From positions 1 through 17,183 of the forward strand of contig JAJYGE010000398.1 in assembly GCA_021785155.1 (NCBI GenBank): a DNA stretch of 17,183 nucleotides. Reading direction: 5' to 3'. Made by a program: the position numbers and the translations under genes. Under the pieces are notes generated by a model that had not been told where the DNA came from, searched no databases, and worked only from the letters and a program-made list of their open reading frames with translations. Positions within the stretch are counted from its first letter, which is position 1, and each line of letters starts with the position of its first letter. This document shows positions 7,188 through 14,263 of the stretch, piece by piece. The stretch is from Planctomycetota bacterium. GTDB taxonomy: Bacteria > Planctomycetota > Phycisphaerae > WQYP01.

Positions 7188-9038
7188 ATGAGTGCAATGG
7201 GGCGGATTAATTCTGTGACGGTTTCGATCCTGGCTTTATCAGGCGTCCTGTGTGCGTACTTACATAATGCCAATTCGTTGGGGGCTGGGCCGCAAACCAA
7301 CGTGGTTCGTCGGATTGGGCTGACGAACCCCGCAACCGCCGGAATGGCACCGGTGCGGATGGCCAGTTGGATTCCTGGCCCGACTGTGCCCGATGGCTTG
7401 GGCGTTAACATTCATTGGACCAATCCTCGCCCCGGAGAAATGCGGATGCTGGCCGCTACCGGCGTGCGCTGGATTCGCATGGATTTTGTCTGGGGTACCA
7501 CGGAAACCACAAGGGGGCAATACAACTTTGCACCCTATGTCCGTCTGATTACCGCGCTGCGGCGCTATCACATTCGGCCTGTGTTTATTCTCGACTATGG
7601 TAATCCGCTGTATGAGCACGGGACCTTTCCCACCACGCCCGCGGCGCGTCATGCTTTTACAAAATGGGCCGCGGCAGCGGTTAACACTTTTCGCGGCTAC
7701 GGCGTGATGTGGGAAATGTATAATGAACCCAACGGCATGGGACACGCGACTCCGGCGCAATACGCCAAGTTGGCGATCGAAGTTGGTCGGGCCATCCATA
7801 CAGCCGATCCACACGCGCTGTATGTCGGACCCGCGTTGGCCGGGATGGATCGTCCATGGTTAAAGCAGATACTGCAAGATGGGGTGCTCAAAGAATTCGA
7901 TGCCATTACCGTTCATCCCTATCGCCAAACGCCACCGGAAACCGTCGTGGCGGACTATGCAAATTTTCGCCAACTCATTGCGCATTACGCCCCGGCGGGC
8001 AAGGTTGTCCCGCTGATTTCCGGCGAATGGGGATATTCAACAACATGGATGAAAGGCGATGCCGATCGGCAGGGGAAATATCTGGCACGGGAATTCTTAA
8101 CCAATCTCATGGACCACATTCCTCTTTCCATCTGGTATGACTGGCATAATGATGGGGCACCCGCAGTGGGGCGGCAATTCAGTGGCCGCGTTGAAATCTC
8201 CCACCTCGCCAGATCGGGCCGGGACGGAGTTATGCAACCGTTGCACCTGTTGGCCAGGGGTCATCGCTGGGTATTTTGGAACGGCGCGGAATTCCCCGGG
8301 GCCAAAGGCAGCTTTAATATCATCCGGGATCACCGGAGGCCGGTGGGCATACTCAACTACAACTTTTCTGGCGGCGGCAATTATGTGGAAGCCAGCTGTA
8401 ACGTGTCCATCGTGAAAATCAATGCTCTGAGCTTCCAGGTGAAATCGGCGCATCGGCAGTCGATGTTGGTCAGAGTCGTCGATCATTCCGGCCAGTGTCT
8501 GCAATTCTACCAATCTTATTCTAAGAGCAACCATTGGCAGACATTAAGCGTCAACCTCGCCCGTGGATCATCCATGCACTGGGGTGGTAAAAACAATGGG
8601 CTACTCAACTTCCCGATTGTTTCCATCAGTATTGGTGTCAACCATTCCCGCTCGGATCAGGAACGCCATTTTGGGATAGTCAAATACAAATACCATCCCC
8701 ATCGGCATTGGATATACACGCCGAAACCGGCGTTTTTCGCCTGCCGCACGCTGACGCACACGCTGCGTGGGTTCCATTTCGACAAGCGTCTGAAAGAGAA
8801 TAATCCCAAGGATTTTGTGCTGGTATTCGCGCGTGGCCACCAGCGGCGGTGGGTGGCATGGAGCGAGGTAAAACCCATGCCGGGAGGCGGTGTTGTAACA
8901 CTGCCACTTCCGGCGGGAACCTATCACGTAATCAACTATTTGGGCGCAGAGAATATGAAAGTTAAAGTTGGTGCGTCGGGACTTAAGTTGCAGCTATCCA
9001 CCGGGCCGCAATATGTGACCCCAGACATTGCGAAGTAA
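7188..9038 (+). CDS. Secreted clan GH-A glycosidase (GH39/cellulase-like barrel) with an inserted domain
   Basis: About 616 residues from ATG 7188, which has GGAG at 7177-7180 and opens a signal-peptide-like N-terminus (SVTVSILALSGVLCAYL). The upstream in-frame ATG 7104 adds 28 polar residues and is less likely. Barrel features of retaining clan GH-A enzymes are clear: MLAATGVRWIRMDFVWG, then WEMYNEPNG with the acid/base Glu (residue 180), DAITVHPYR, and ISGEWGYS with the probable nucleophile Glu (residue 280), followed by SIWYDWHNDG. In related enzymes this last strand usually runs soon into 'HFG...PKPAY...TLTRTL'. Here ERHFGIVKYKY and PKPAFFACRTLTHTLRGF appear only about 165 residues later. 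The segment between (residues 324-490) reads like a beta-sandwich carbohydrate-binding module. A small beta-rich C-terminal domain closes the chain. Substrate is not predictable; location beside GH92 suggests a shared glycan target. Confidence 0.8.
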   Translation: MSAMGRINSVTVSILALSGVLCAYLHNANSLGAGPQTNVVRRIGLTNPATAGMAPVRMASWIPGPTVPDGLGVNIHWTNPRPGEMRMLAATGVRWIRMDFVWGTTETTRGQYNFAPYVRLITALRRYHIRPVFILDYGNPLYEHGTFPTTPAARHAFTKWAAAAVNTFRGYGVMWEMYNEPNGMGHATPAQYAKLAIEVGRAIHTADPHALYVGPALAGMDRPWLKQILQDGVLKEFDAITVHPYRQTPPETVVADYANFRQLIAHYAPAGKVVPLISGEWGYSTTWMKGDADRQGKYLAREFLTNLMDHIPLSIWYDWHNDGAPAVGRQFSGRVEISHLARSGRDGVMQPLHLLARGHRWVFWNGAEFPGAKGSFNIIRDHRRPVGILNYNFSGGGNYVEASCNVSIVKINALSFQVKSAHRQSMLVRVVDHSGQCLQFYQSYSKSNHWQTLSVNLARGSSMHWGGKNNGLLNFPIVSISIGVNHSRSDQERHFGIVKYKYHPHRHWIYTPKPAFFACRTLTHTLRGFHFDKRLKENNPKDFVLVFARGHQRRWVAWSEVKPMPGGGVVTLPLPAGTYHVINYLGAENMKVKVGASGLKLQLSTGPQYVTPDIAK

Positions 9039-9269
9039 GTCCCGGCGCGGTGGCACAGAATTGGCGATATCGTTGTTTCCCTATGGACAACCATCCCAAT
9101 GAGTATTGGGCGTCGGTCAGGTAGAATCGGCCACCATCCAGGTTTGATGTAAACGGCACATGATAAAAACGACAACCGGAGCTTTAAGTGGTCTGACGTG
9201 TTTATCACGCCTAAAATTACCTTTACGCGAGGGTACGCGGAATTAAGTGGTTATATGCAAGGATTTTGT
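9039..9269 (+). other. Intergenic region upstream of the alcohol dehydrogenase
   Basis: About 230 bases without a supported gene. It contains a compact hairpin, CCCAAT (9095-9100) and ATTGGG (9105-9110) around a GAGT loop, with no T-run behind it. An in-frame ATG at 9198 and another at 9255 could extend the dehydrogenase N-terminus but would add residues unlike the family. No convincing promoter was identified. Confidence 0.4.
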
Positions 9270-10283
9270 ATGAAGACAATGCGTGCGGTTCAGGTGGCAA
9301 GTGCAAAAGGTGCTTTCGAGTTAGTGCAGCGGCCAATTCCGGAGCCGGGAGCGCTGCAAATCCGAATCAAAGTGGAGGCGTGTGGTGTGTGCCATAGTGA
9401 TATGTTTGTTAAAGAGGGATTGTTTCCGGGGATCACATATCCGCGAATTCCAGGACATGAGATCATCGGCGTTATTGATGCCGTCGGATCATCGGTGAAA
9501 AACTTTACGCCGGGGCGACGGGTGGGCGTGGGTTGGCATGGTGGACATTGTTTTGTGTGTGACCCGTGCCGACGGGGAGAGTTTATTCACTGCGCTAAAC
9601 AGCAGATTGCCGGGATCAGCTATGATGGCGGTTATGCCGAGTATTGCGTAGTACCGCAGGAGGCGGCGGCGTTGGTTCCTGAAGGGTTGGATTCCACCAA
9701 TGCGGCACCACTGATGTGCGCGGGTGTAACGACATACAACGCACTGCGCAACAGTGGTGCGCGGTCAGGGGATGTGGTGGCTATTCAAGGCATTGGCGGT
9801 CTGGGGCATCTGGGAGTGCAATTCGCACGGGCGATGGGCTTTCGCACGGTTGCCATTTCCGGCTCTGATTCCAAACGGGAATTGGCAATGCAACTCGGAG
9901 CACATGAATATGTGGACACCTCAAAACAGGCACTGGCTCAGGTGCTGAGAAAATGGGGTGGAGCACATGTGATTTTGACCACTTCGTCGGATAGCAAATC
10001 CATGCAGCCGCTGGTTGGCGCTCTTGGGATTGGAGGGCGGCTGGTAATTGTGGGCGCTGGAGCCGAACCGATTCCGGTTTCGCCATTGCAGCTTATTGGC
10101 GAAAGAAAGTCCATCTCCGGTTGGCCCAGCGGTACCGCGATGGACTCGCAGGACACGATGAATTTTGCGGCCATGACGGGCGTCAAGGTGATGGTGGAAA
10201 AGTTCCCGCTGGAAAAAGCTGTTGAGGCGTATGATTACATGCTGACCAACAAGGTGCGATTCCGCGCCGTGCTGATCATGTAA
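9270..10283 (+). CDS. Zinc-dependent alcohol dehydrogenase (medium-chain family)
   Basis: 337 residues, the normal length for a bacterial zinc alcohol dehydrogenase of the AdhA/cinnamyl-alcohol type, oxidising primary alcohols or reducing aldehydes in the cytoplasm. Catalytic zinc ligands are visible at Cys38 (GVCHSD), His63 (PGHE) and Cys150 (PLMCAG). The structural zinc site is complete: Cys94, Cys97, Cys100 and Cys108. The Rossmann glycine motif GIGGLGHLG (174-182) is followed by AISGSDSKRE; no acidic residue ends the second strand, which leans towards NADP(H), though that is inference. Start: ATG 9270 has AAGGA at 9259-9263 and gives the usual family N-terminus (MKTMRAVQV). It stands alone between intergenic regions and converges on the HAD gene. 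Physiological substrate unknown. Confidence 0.93.
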   Translation: MKTMRAVQVASAKGAFELVQRPIPEPGALQIRIKVEACGVCHSDMFVKEGLFPGITYPRIPGHEIIGVIDAVGSSVKNFTPGRRVGVGWHGGHCFVCDPCRRGEFIHCAKQQIAGISYDGGYAEYCVVPQEAAALVPEGLDSTNAAPLMCAGVTTYNALRNSGARSGDVVAIQGIGGLGHLGVQFARAMGFRTVAISGSDSKRELAMQLGAHEYVDTSKQALAQVLRKWGGAHVILTTSSDSKSMQPLVGALGIGGRLVIVGAGAEPIPVSPLQLIGERKSISGWPSGTAMDSQDTMNFAAMTGVKVMVEKFPLEKAVEAYDYMLTNKVRFRAVLIM

Positions 10284-10376
10284 GCGTGTTCCAGCATCAC
10301 CTGCGGTAATGTCGGTAGCGGAAACCAGTTGGGATGCAACCGTCAGGTATTAAACGTCCGCGGCAGCCACCCGCAG

Positions 10377-11279
10377 CTATGACTTAATCTGCGCAAGAAT
10401 TTCATGCACTGCGGCCGCTACTCCGGACTGGGACTGGGACCGAGTTACGCGCTTGGCCGCGAGTTTAATTTCCTGGGCGGCATTTCCCATGGCGAAACTG
10501 AGGGTGGCATTACGGAGCATGGGCAGATCGTTGACATCATCGCCGATGGGAACCGCATCGGCACTGTCAATATTGAGGATTCCGCACAGTCGTTCAATGC
10601 CGGTCCATTTATCAACGTTTGCGGCAAATATCTCGATGACATGACAATCAAATGCCGGGGCCTTTAACGCCAGTACACTAATAGTTTGGCCAAACTGATC
10701 GGCGAGTCGACGGGTAATATTGGCGCTGTGCGGCAGATCTGCGACGATGCCCAACCGCAGGACGCGGGAAAGTGTGGCGTCATCGGGATTGTCAACAATC
10801 TCAGCCGCCATTTTATTGCGGACAAACCATTCTTCCGATGCGGCATGAATGGGGCCATGACTGGTCATGATGTAACGCGGTCGCGGTAAATCCGGCGTTT
10901 CGACCAGCAGTAAAACCGCATGTCCGAGGATACTGAAAAATTCCATCAATTGTCGAACTTTTTGCGCTTCCATGGTCTGTCGGTGCAGGGTGGCACCGGT
11001 GTCAAGATCACAAATGGCGGCTCCGGTAACAAATACGCCCGGGCCGGTGAGTTTCAGCGGCTTTATAATATCCATGGCTTCACCGACGCTGCGCCCGGTG
11101 CAGATGCTCACGGTGAATCCGGCGGTGCGGGCCTGCGCCAGGGCGTCCACATCGGCGTTATTGAGTTTGTGATCCCGGCTGATGAGTGTACCATCCAGAT
11201 CGCAGATGATCAGGCGAGGGCGAGCAGCGCTTCGGGTTATTGTCCGGGGTGATTCAATTTTTTCAGGCGTCCATGTCAT
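10377..11279 (-). CDS. HAD-superfamily hydrolase, Cof type (subfamily IIB)
   Basis: 300 residues, close to the usual 265-290 plus a 20-residue N-terminal extension. All HAD motifs are present: motif I CDLDGT (nucleophile Asp27, acid/base Asp29), motif II CTGR (Thr61), motif III Lys224 (DKWTG) and motif IV GDDVNDLPML (246-255). The type IIB cap lies between motifs II and III. Members are magnesium-dependent cytoplasmic phosphatases acting on sugar phosphates, phosphorylated cofactor precursors or FMN; motifs cannot tell which. Start: ATG at 11279 (complement) has no strong Shine-Dalgarno, and no better internal start precedes motif I. It is convergent with the alcohol dehydrogenase (93 bases between stops, no clear terminator) and divergent from the receiver gene. 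Confidence 0.9.
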   Translation of the reverse strand: MTWTPEKIESPRTITRSAARPRLIICDLDGTLISRDHKLNNADVDALAQARTAGFTVSICTGRSVGEAMDIIKPLKLTGPGVFVTGAAICDLDTGATLHRQTMEAQKVRQLMEFFSILGHAVLLLVETPDLPRPRYIMTSHGPIHAASEEWFVRNKMAAEIVDNPDDATLSRVLRLGIVADLPHSANITRRLADQFGQTISVLALKAPAFDCHVIEIFAANVDKWTGIERLCGILNIDSADAVPIGDDVNDLPMLRNATLSFAMGNAAQEIKLAAKRVTRSQSQSGVAAAVHEILAQIKS

Positions 11280-11399
11280 GTCGGCAAGTTTAGGCGATAA
11301 GGTGGCGCGTCGTCAAAATGAATGGTTAAGGTATGGTAAGTACCGTTTGCTGGAGAATCGAAATATGCCAAAAACGCGACGCATCGGATATACTTTTTG

Positions 11400-11445
11400 C
11401 TGGTGCCCTGTTCCATCCGTGATTACGGATGGAACAGGGCACCAG
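11400..11445 (+). repeat. Perfect palindromic repeat (REP-like), 21-bp stem
   Basis: Arm 11401-11420 (TGGTGCCCTGTTCCATCCGT) and arm 11425-11444 (ACGGATGGAACAGGGCACCA) are exact reverse complements around a GATT loop. C11400 and G11445 extend the stem to 21 bp. It lies in the divergent space between the HAD and receiver genes and ends about 10 bases before the receiver's Shine-Dalgarno. No transposase gene or T-run is beside it. Two decayed relatives occur in this window. It resembles REP/BIME-type or non-autonomous mobile hairpins; which it is cannot be decided from one window. Confidence 0.8.
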
Positions 11446-11468
11446 GTCATGCTTTGAAAGGTTGATGA

Positions 11469-11849
11469 ATGCAAGTGCGTGTACTGGATGTAGGACAATG
11501 CGGGTTTGACCATGCCGCCATTGCTGATTTCCTTCAACACATCGTGTCGGCACATGTGGACATCGCGGGCACAGCGGCGGAAACCGAAAAACTGCTGCAA
11601 CAAACTCGTTATAATCTGGTGCTGATTAATCGCATATTAGATCGGGATGGTTCCAGCGGCATTGATCTGATCAAACAATTGCGACAAGTGCCAAATTGTC
11701 CGCCGCTGATGCTGGTAAGTAATCTGCCCGATGCACAAGCCAAAGCCATCGCCGCCGGCGCTGTGCAGGGGTTCGGAAAATCCGCCATACATTTGCCGCA
11801 AACCGCGGAGCATCTGCGCGAAATTCTAGCGGCAGACATCGCGCGGTAG
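11469..11849 (+). CDS. Atypical stand-alone response-regulator receiver domain
   Basis: 126 residues, the size of a single CheY-like receiver with no output domain. The pattern of alternating strands and helices fits: VRVLDVG with an acidic-pocket Asp7, YNLVLINRI, PPLMLVSN with Ser84 at the usual Thr/Ser position, and GFGKSAI with the conserved Lys104. The residue at the end of the third strand, normally the phosphorylated Asp, is Asn54 (VLINRILD). Asp58 and Asp60 follow but are not at the expected place. It may act as a pseudo-receiver that works by protein contact. I recall a similar LVLxNR form in planctomycete proteins but could not check it. Start ATG 11469 has AAAGGT at 11457-11462. No histidine kinase is adjacent. 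The stop codon lies inside the arm of a large inverted repeat. Confidence 0.75.
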   Translation: MQVRVLDVGQCGFDHAAIADFLQHIVSAHVDIAGTAAETEKLLQQTRYNLVLINRILDRDGSSGIDLIKQLRQVPNCPPLMLVSNLPDAQAKAIAAGAVQGFGKSAIHLPQTAEHLREILAADIAR

Positions 11850-11895
11850 GTGCCGGACGCGAAAGCGTGCGGCGTTCGGTTTGGCATCCTACCGC
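11843..11895 (+). repeat. Long imperfect stem-loop spanning the receiver stop codon
   Basis: GCGGTAGG (11843-11850, containing the TAG stop) pairs exactly with CCTACCGC (11888-11895). An inner stem pairs CCGGACGC (11853-11860) with GCGTTCGG (11872-11879), allowing one G-T pair. The apical loop is GAAAGCGTGCG. A competing small hairpin, TACCG (11890-11894) with CGGTA (11900-11904), shares the 3' arm. No T-run follows directly. It could be a 3' end processing or stability element or part of the leader of the next operon. Confidence 0.55.
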
Positions 11896-12011
11896 TCTCC
11901 GGTATGCGGCGCGCTGGCCTTTACAGCGGAATTTGCACACGCTATGCTTTCCGCGCGTTATCCGCCGTCGCGAGAGCGTAAGTAGGCCCCTTTTTTTCAA
12001 GGAGCATGAAT
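11850..12011 (+). promoter_or_regulatory. Structured spacer / 5' leader of the dcd operon
   Basis: About 160 bases without a gene. Besides the stem-loop above it contains GCGGAA and TTCCGC arms around 11928-11952 and a run of seven T at 11991-11997. That run lies immediately before the Shine-Dalgarno AAGGAG (11999-12004) of the dCTP deaminase gene. I find no G/C-rich partner that would make the T-run a clear intrinsic terminator. I could not place a promoter with confidence, though one is expected here if dcd is not read through from the receiver gene. Confidence 0.35.
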
Positions 12012-13208
12012 ATGCCGCTATGGGATCGTTGGATTCCGGGGGTCTTATCGCGTAATCAAGTTGCTGCATTGATCAGCGGTAATCACCTGGAAAATTTTGA
12101 TCCCAATGCAAGTGGTCATTCCTCGATAGATCTTCATATTACCGGCGAAGCCTATGTGCTCACTAAAGGCTCCATTAAACCGTCCGGGGGCAACTATCTG
12201 CGGAGTTTAACGGACGATGGACTTGCCAAGAAATTAACTACTCACTCTGAAAACGACGGATTTTTGCTGGAATCTCATAAAACGTATTTATTTAAGTTAA
12301 AAGAGCGTCTTGGTACGACAAATGAATTTAAGTCTGCTGATTTTTATGGGCAATCCACGGCAAAAAGCTCCATCGGGCGGTTGGACGTGTTAGCCCGGCT
12401 TATCGTCGATGGATCGCAGCTCTACGAGGGATTCACGCCTAAAGCGCTGAAGGATGGAAACGGTTGTCTTTTCCTGGAAATTACGCCCATCACATTTCCG
12501 ATCATCGTGCGTGCGGGCGATTCGCTTACACAATTGCGGTTCTTCATCGGAAAACCGGAAGACTCTGAAATTCACGGCGAGACCATTTCAAAGGTGTTAC
12601 TGCCCAACGGAAGTTCCGGCGACGGTATGCTTAGCGTAAACCTTGAGAACGTGTTAATCGCGGGGAAAAATGCCGTGGCTTTTCAAAGCCGTGGAGAGCA
12701 AGATCGTGATCCTGTTGACCTCGCCGCGAAAGGTACCTTATCGCCCGGTGACTACTGGGATATCGTGCCGTCGGACGAGAACCAACGGCTGCAGATTAAG
12801 GCGGGTTCTTTTTACATCATCCGTTCTTATGAAAAGATCGCAGTACCAAAGGGCGTTGCCGTATATTGCCGCGCTATCGACGAGTCGATCGGCGAGATTC
12901 GCATTCATTATGCCGGATTTGTCCATCCTTTTTTCGGACTGGAGCGAAAGGACGGTGAGACCGGAACGCCCCTGATTTTTGAAGTGCGCGGCCATGATTT
13001 GAATGTCGTCCTGAACCATCAGGAAAAGATGGCAAAACTTACGTTTTATCGCATGTCTGAAGATGCCGTTGAGGAGAAAAAGGACGCCGCCGCCATAACG
13101 GATAAAACGGCCTCCATGGCATCGCCATATATGGATCAAACCCTGCAGTTGTCCCGGCACTTTAGCGAATGGCCTAAAACCGGTAGAATTGAACCGTTGG
13201 CTACTTAG
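12012..13208 (+). CDS. dcd: dCTP deaminase, long double-domain form (DCD family)
   Basis: 398 residues from ATG 12012, seven bases after AAGGAG. ATG 12006 is one base from that site and so less likely. The protein appears to hold two dUTPase-fold domains in tandem, as in the roughly 360-residue 'long' DCD family known from alphaproteobacteria. In the first, KSSIGRLD (118-125) matches the SSLARL signature of E. coli Dcd, and GCLFLEI carries Glu156 in the place of catalytic Glu138. The second has VPKGVAVYCRAID, GEIRIHYAGFVHPFFG and LIFEVRGHD with Glu324. Standard Dcd converts dCTP to dUTP plus ammonia in the cytoplasm, feeding dTTP synthesis. A 48-residue tail beyond the second domain is polar and looks disordered. 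The GNAT-ASCH gene follows after 21 bases. dCTP deaminases can also serve in anti-phage nucleotide depletion; that role here is only a possibility. Confidence 0.82.
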   Translation: MPLWDRWIPGVLSRNQVAALISGNHLENFDPNASGHSSIDLHITGEAYVLTKGSIKPSGGNYLRSLTDDGLAKKLTTHSENDGFLLESHKTYLFKLKERLGTTNEFKSADFYGQSTAKSSIGRLDVLARLIVDGSQLYEGFTPKALKDGNGCLFLEITPITFPIIVRAGDSLTQLRFFIGKPEDSEIHGETISKVLLPNGSSGDGMLSVNLENVLIAGKNAVAFQSRGEQDRDPVDLAAKGTLSPGDYWDIVPSDENQRLQIKAGSFYIIRSYEKIAVPKGVAVYCRAIDESIGEIRIHYAGFVHPFFGLERKDGETGTPLIFEVRGHDLNVVLNHQEKMAKLTFYRMSEDAVEEKKDAAAITDKTASMASPYMDQTLQLSRHFSEWPKTGRIEPLAT

Positions 13209-13229
13209 GCCCTAAAATTAAGGATAAAC

Positions 13230-14255
13230 ATGCCTAATTCTTTGTTTGCCAATATCGCACAGGATATTTCGATCTCTCGGGTAGGGGCCGAAGACGCCAA
13301 ATTGCAAACAGACCTGTGGCGCGATCTTCAGAAATTGGTCCTTGAATGCGAAGAGATGTATCCCAAGATCGATCGGTGGATCGGCAAAACTGTAAGAGCC
13401 GGAATTCAGTGCGGCCAACGCTCCGGGTTTGTTGCCTACCACAAAGGTATTCCGGTTGTCAGCTCGGTCGTTAAGCGGGGGCTGAACGCCAAGTTCTGCC
13501 ACCTCAAGGTAAAAGAAGGCTTTTGGGGATCCAATATCGGCGAGTTTTTCTTTGCCCTCATGGCCATGGAGGTTCGTGGGGCTGCCAAGCAAATACATTT
13601 CACTCTGCCGGGGAGTTTATGGGAGGAAAAAAAGGCGTTCTTTTCATCGTTTGCTTTCCGGGATGTAGAGAAAAGCGGCAGGCAGTACCGTTTATTCGAT
13701 GATGAATTGCATTGCACCGCTCCATTCAACGTGGTCTGGAAGTCTGTGATGGAGAAACTGCCCAAGCTTAGTGCGTCCGTGGAGATAAACGGATTCTCCC
13801 AGGATAGTGATCTGCTGATGAGCGTGCATTCCCGGTTTGCCAACGCTATCTTACAGGGCCGAAAGACCGTGGAAATCCGACGGTCATTTTCCGCCAGGTG
13901 GCTGGGGCACCGCATCGCGCTTTACGCAGGCGCTCCAATCAGCAGTGTTGTGGGAGAGGCGGTGATTGAAGGGTTGGTTGAGGATATTCCATCAATTATT
14001 TGGAACCGGTTTGGCGGTTCAATGGGTTGCACGAAACACGAGTTTGACTCGTATGTCGGCGGTTCGGATAAAGTATTCGCATTGTTGCTAAATGGTGTAC
14101 GCGCTTACCGCCAGCCATTGTCGCTGGGAACAGCTCGGAGCCTGACCGGTAAGCGGCTGCTGCCCCCGCAAAGTTATGCAAGACTCGGTGCGGATTCTCC
14201 ATGGGCGCGGGCGATCCCAATCGCCGGTCTGCTCCAGCGCGCGGAGCATGTATAG
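13230..14255 (+). CDS. GNAT-like plus ASCH (PUA-like) two-domain protein
   Basis: 341 residues; ATG 13230 has AAGGA at 13220-13224. Residues about 15-170 resemble a GNAT N-acetyltransferase: FVAYHKGIPVVSSVV as central strands, then FCHLKVKEGFWGSNIGEFFFALMAM, where GSNIG would be a degenerate acetyl-CoA pyrophosphate loop before the long helix. Residues about 193-298 form an ASCH domain: LMSVHSRFANAILQGRKTVEIRR, GHRIALYAGAP, VVGEAVIEGL and KVFALLLNGVRAY. ASCH domains are PUA-like folds suggested to bind RNA or nucleosides. In E. coli YqfB, an ASCH N4-acetylcytidine amidohydrolase, the catalytic Lys21 and Thr24 sit in GRKTITIR; here Lys212 is kept but Thr is Glu215. Function is therefore unassigned: binding or a different chemistry. 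It sits 21 bases behind dcd and 8 bases before the glycosyltransferase gene, probably in one transcript. The GNAT call is weaker than the ASCH call. Confidence 0.7.
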   Translation: MPNSLFANIAQDISISRVGAEDAKLQTDLWRDLQKLVLECEEMYPKIDRWIGKTVRAGIQCGQRSGFVAYHKGIPVVSSVVKRGLNAKFCHLKVKEGFWGSNIGEFFFALMAMEVRGAAKQIHFTLPGSLWEEKKAFFSSFAFRDVEKSGRQYRLFDDELHCTAPFNVVWKSVMEKLPKLSASVEINGFSQDSDLLMSVHSRFANAILQGRKTVEIRRSFSARWLGHRIALYAGAPISSVVGEAVIEGLVEDIPSIIWNRFGGSMGCTKHEFDSYVGGSDKVFALLLNGVRAYRQPLSLGTARSLTGKRLLPPQSYARLGADSPWARAIPIAGLLQRAEHV

Positions 14256-14263
14256 GAAACGCA

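Noticed and set aside
10404..11252. Several plus-strand open frames opposite the HAD gene
   Set aside because: All four HAD motifs are read in order on the minus strand; the plus frames are short, overlap each other and resemble no family.
11991..11997. Seven-T run as an intrinsic terminator before dcd
   Set aside because: No stable G/C-rich hairpin ends directly before it, and it adjoins the Shine-Dalgarno of the next gene, so a terminator here is not supported.
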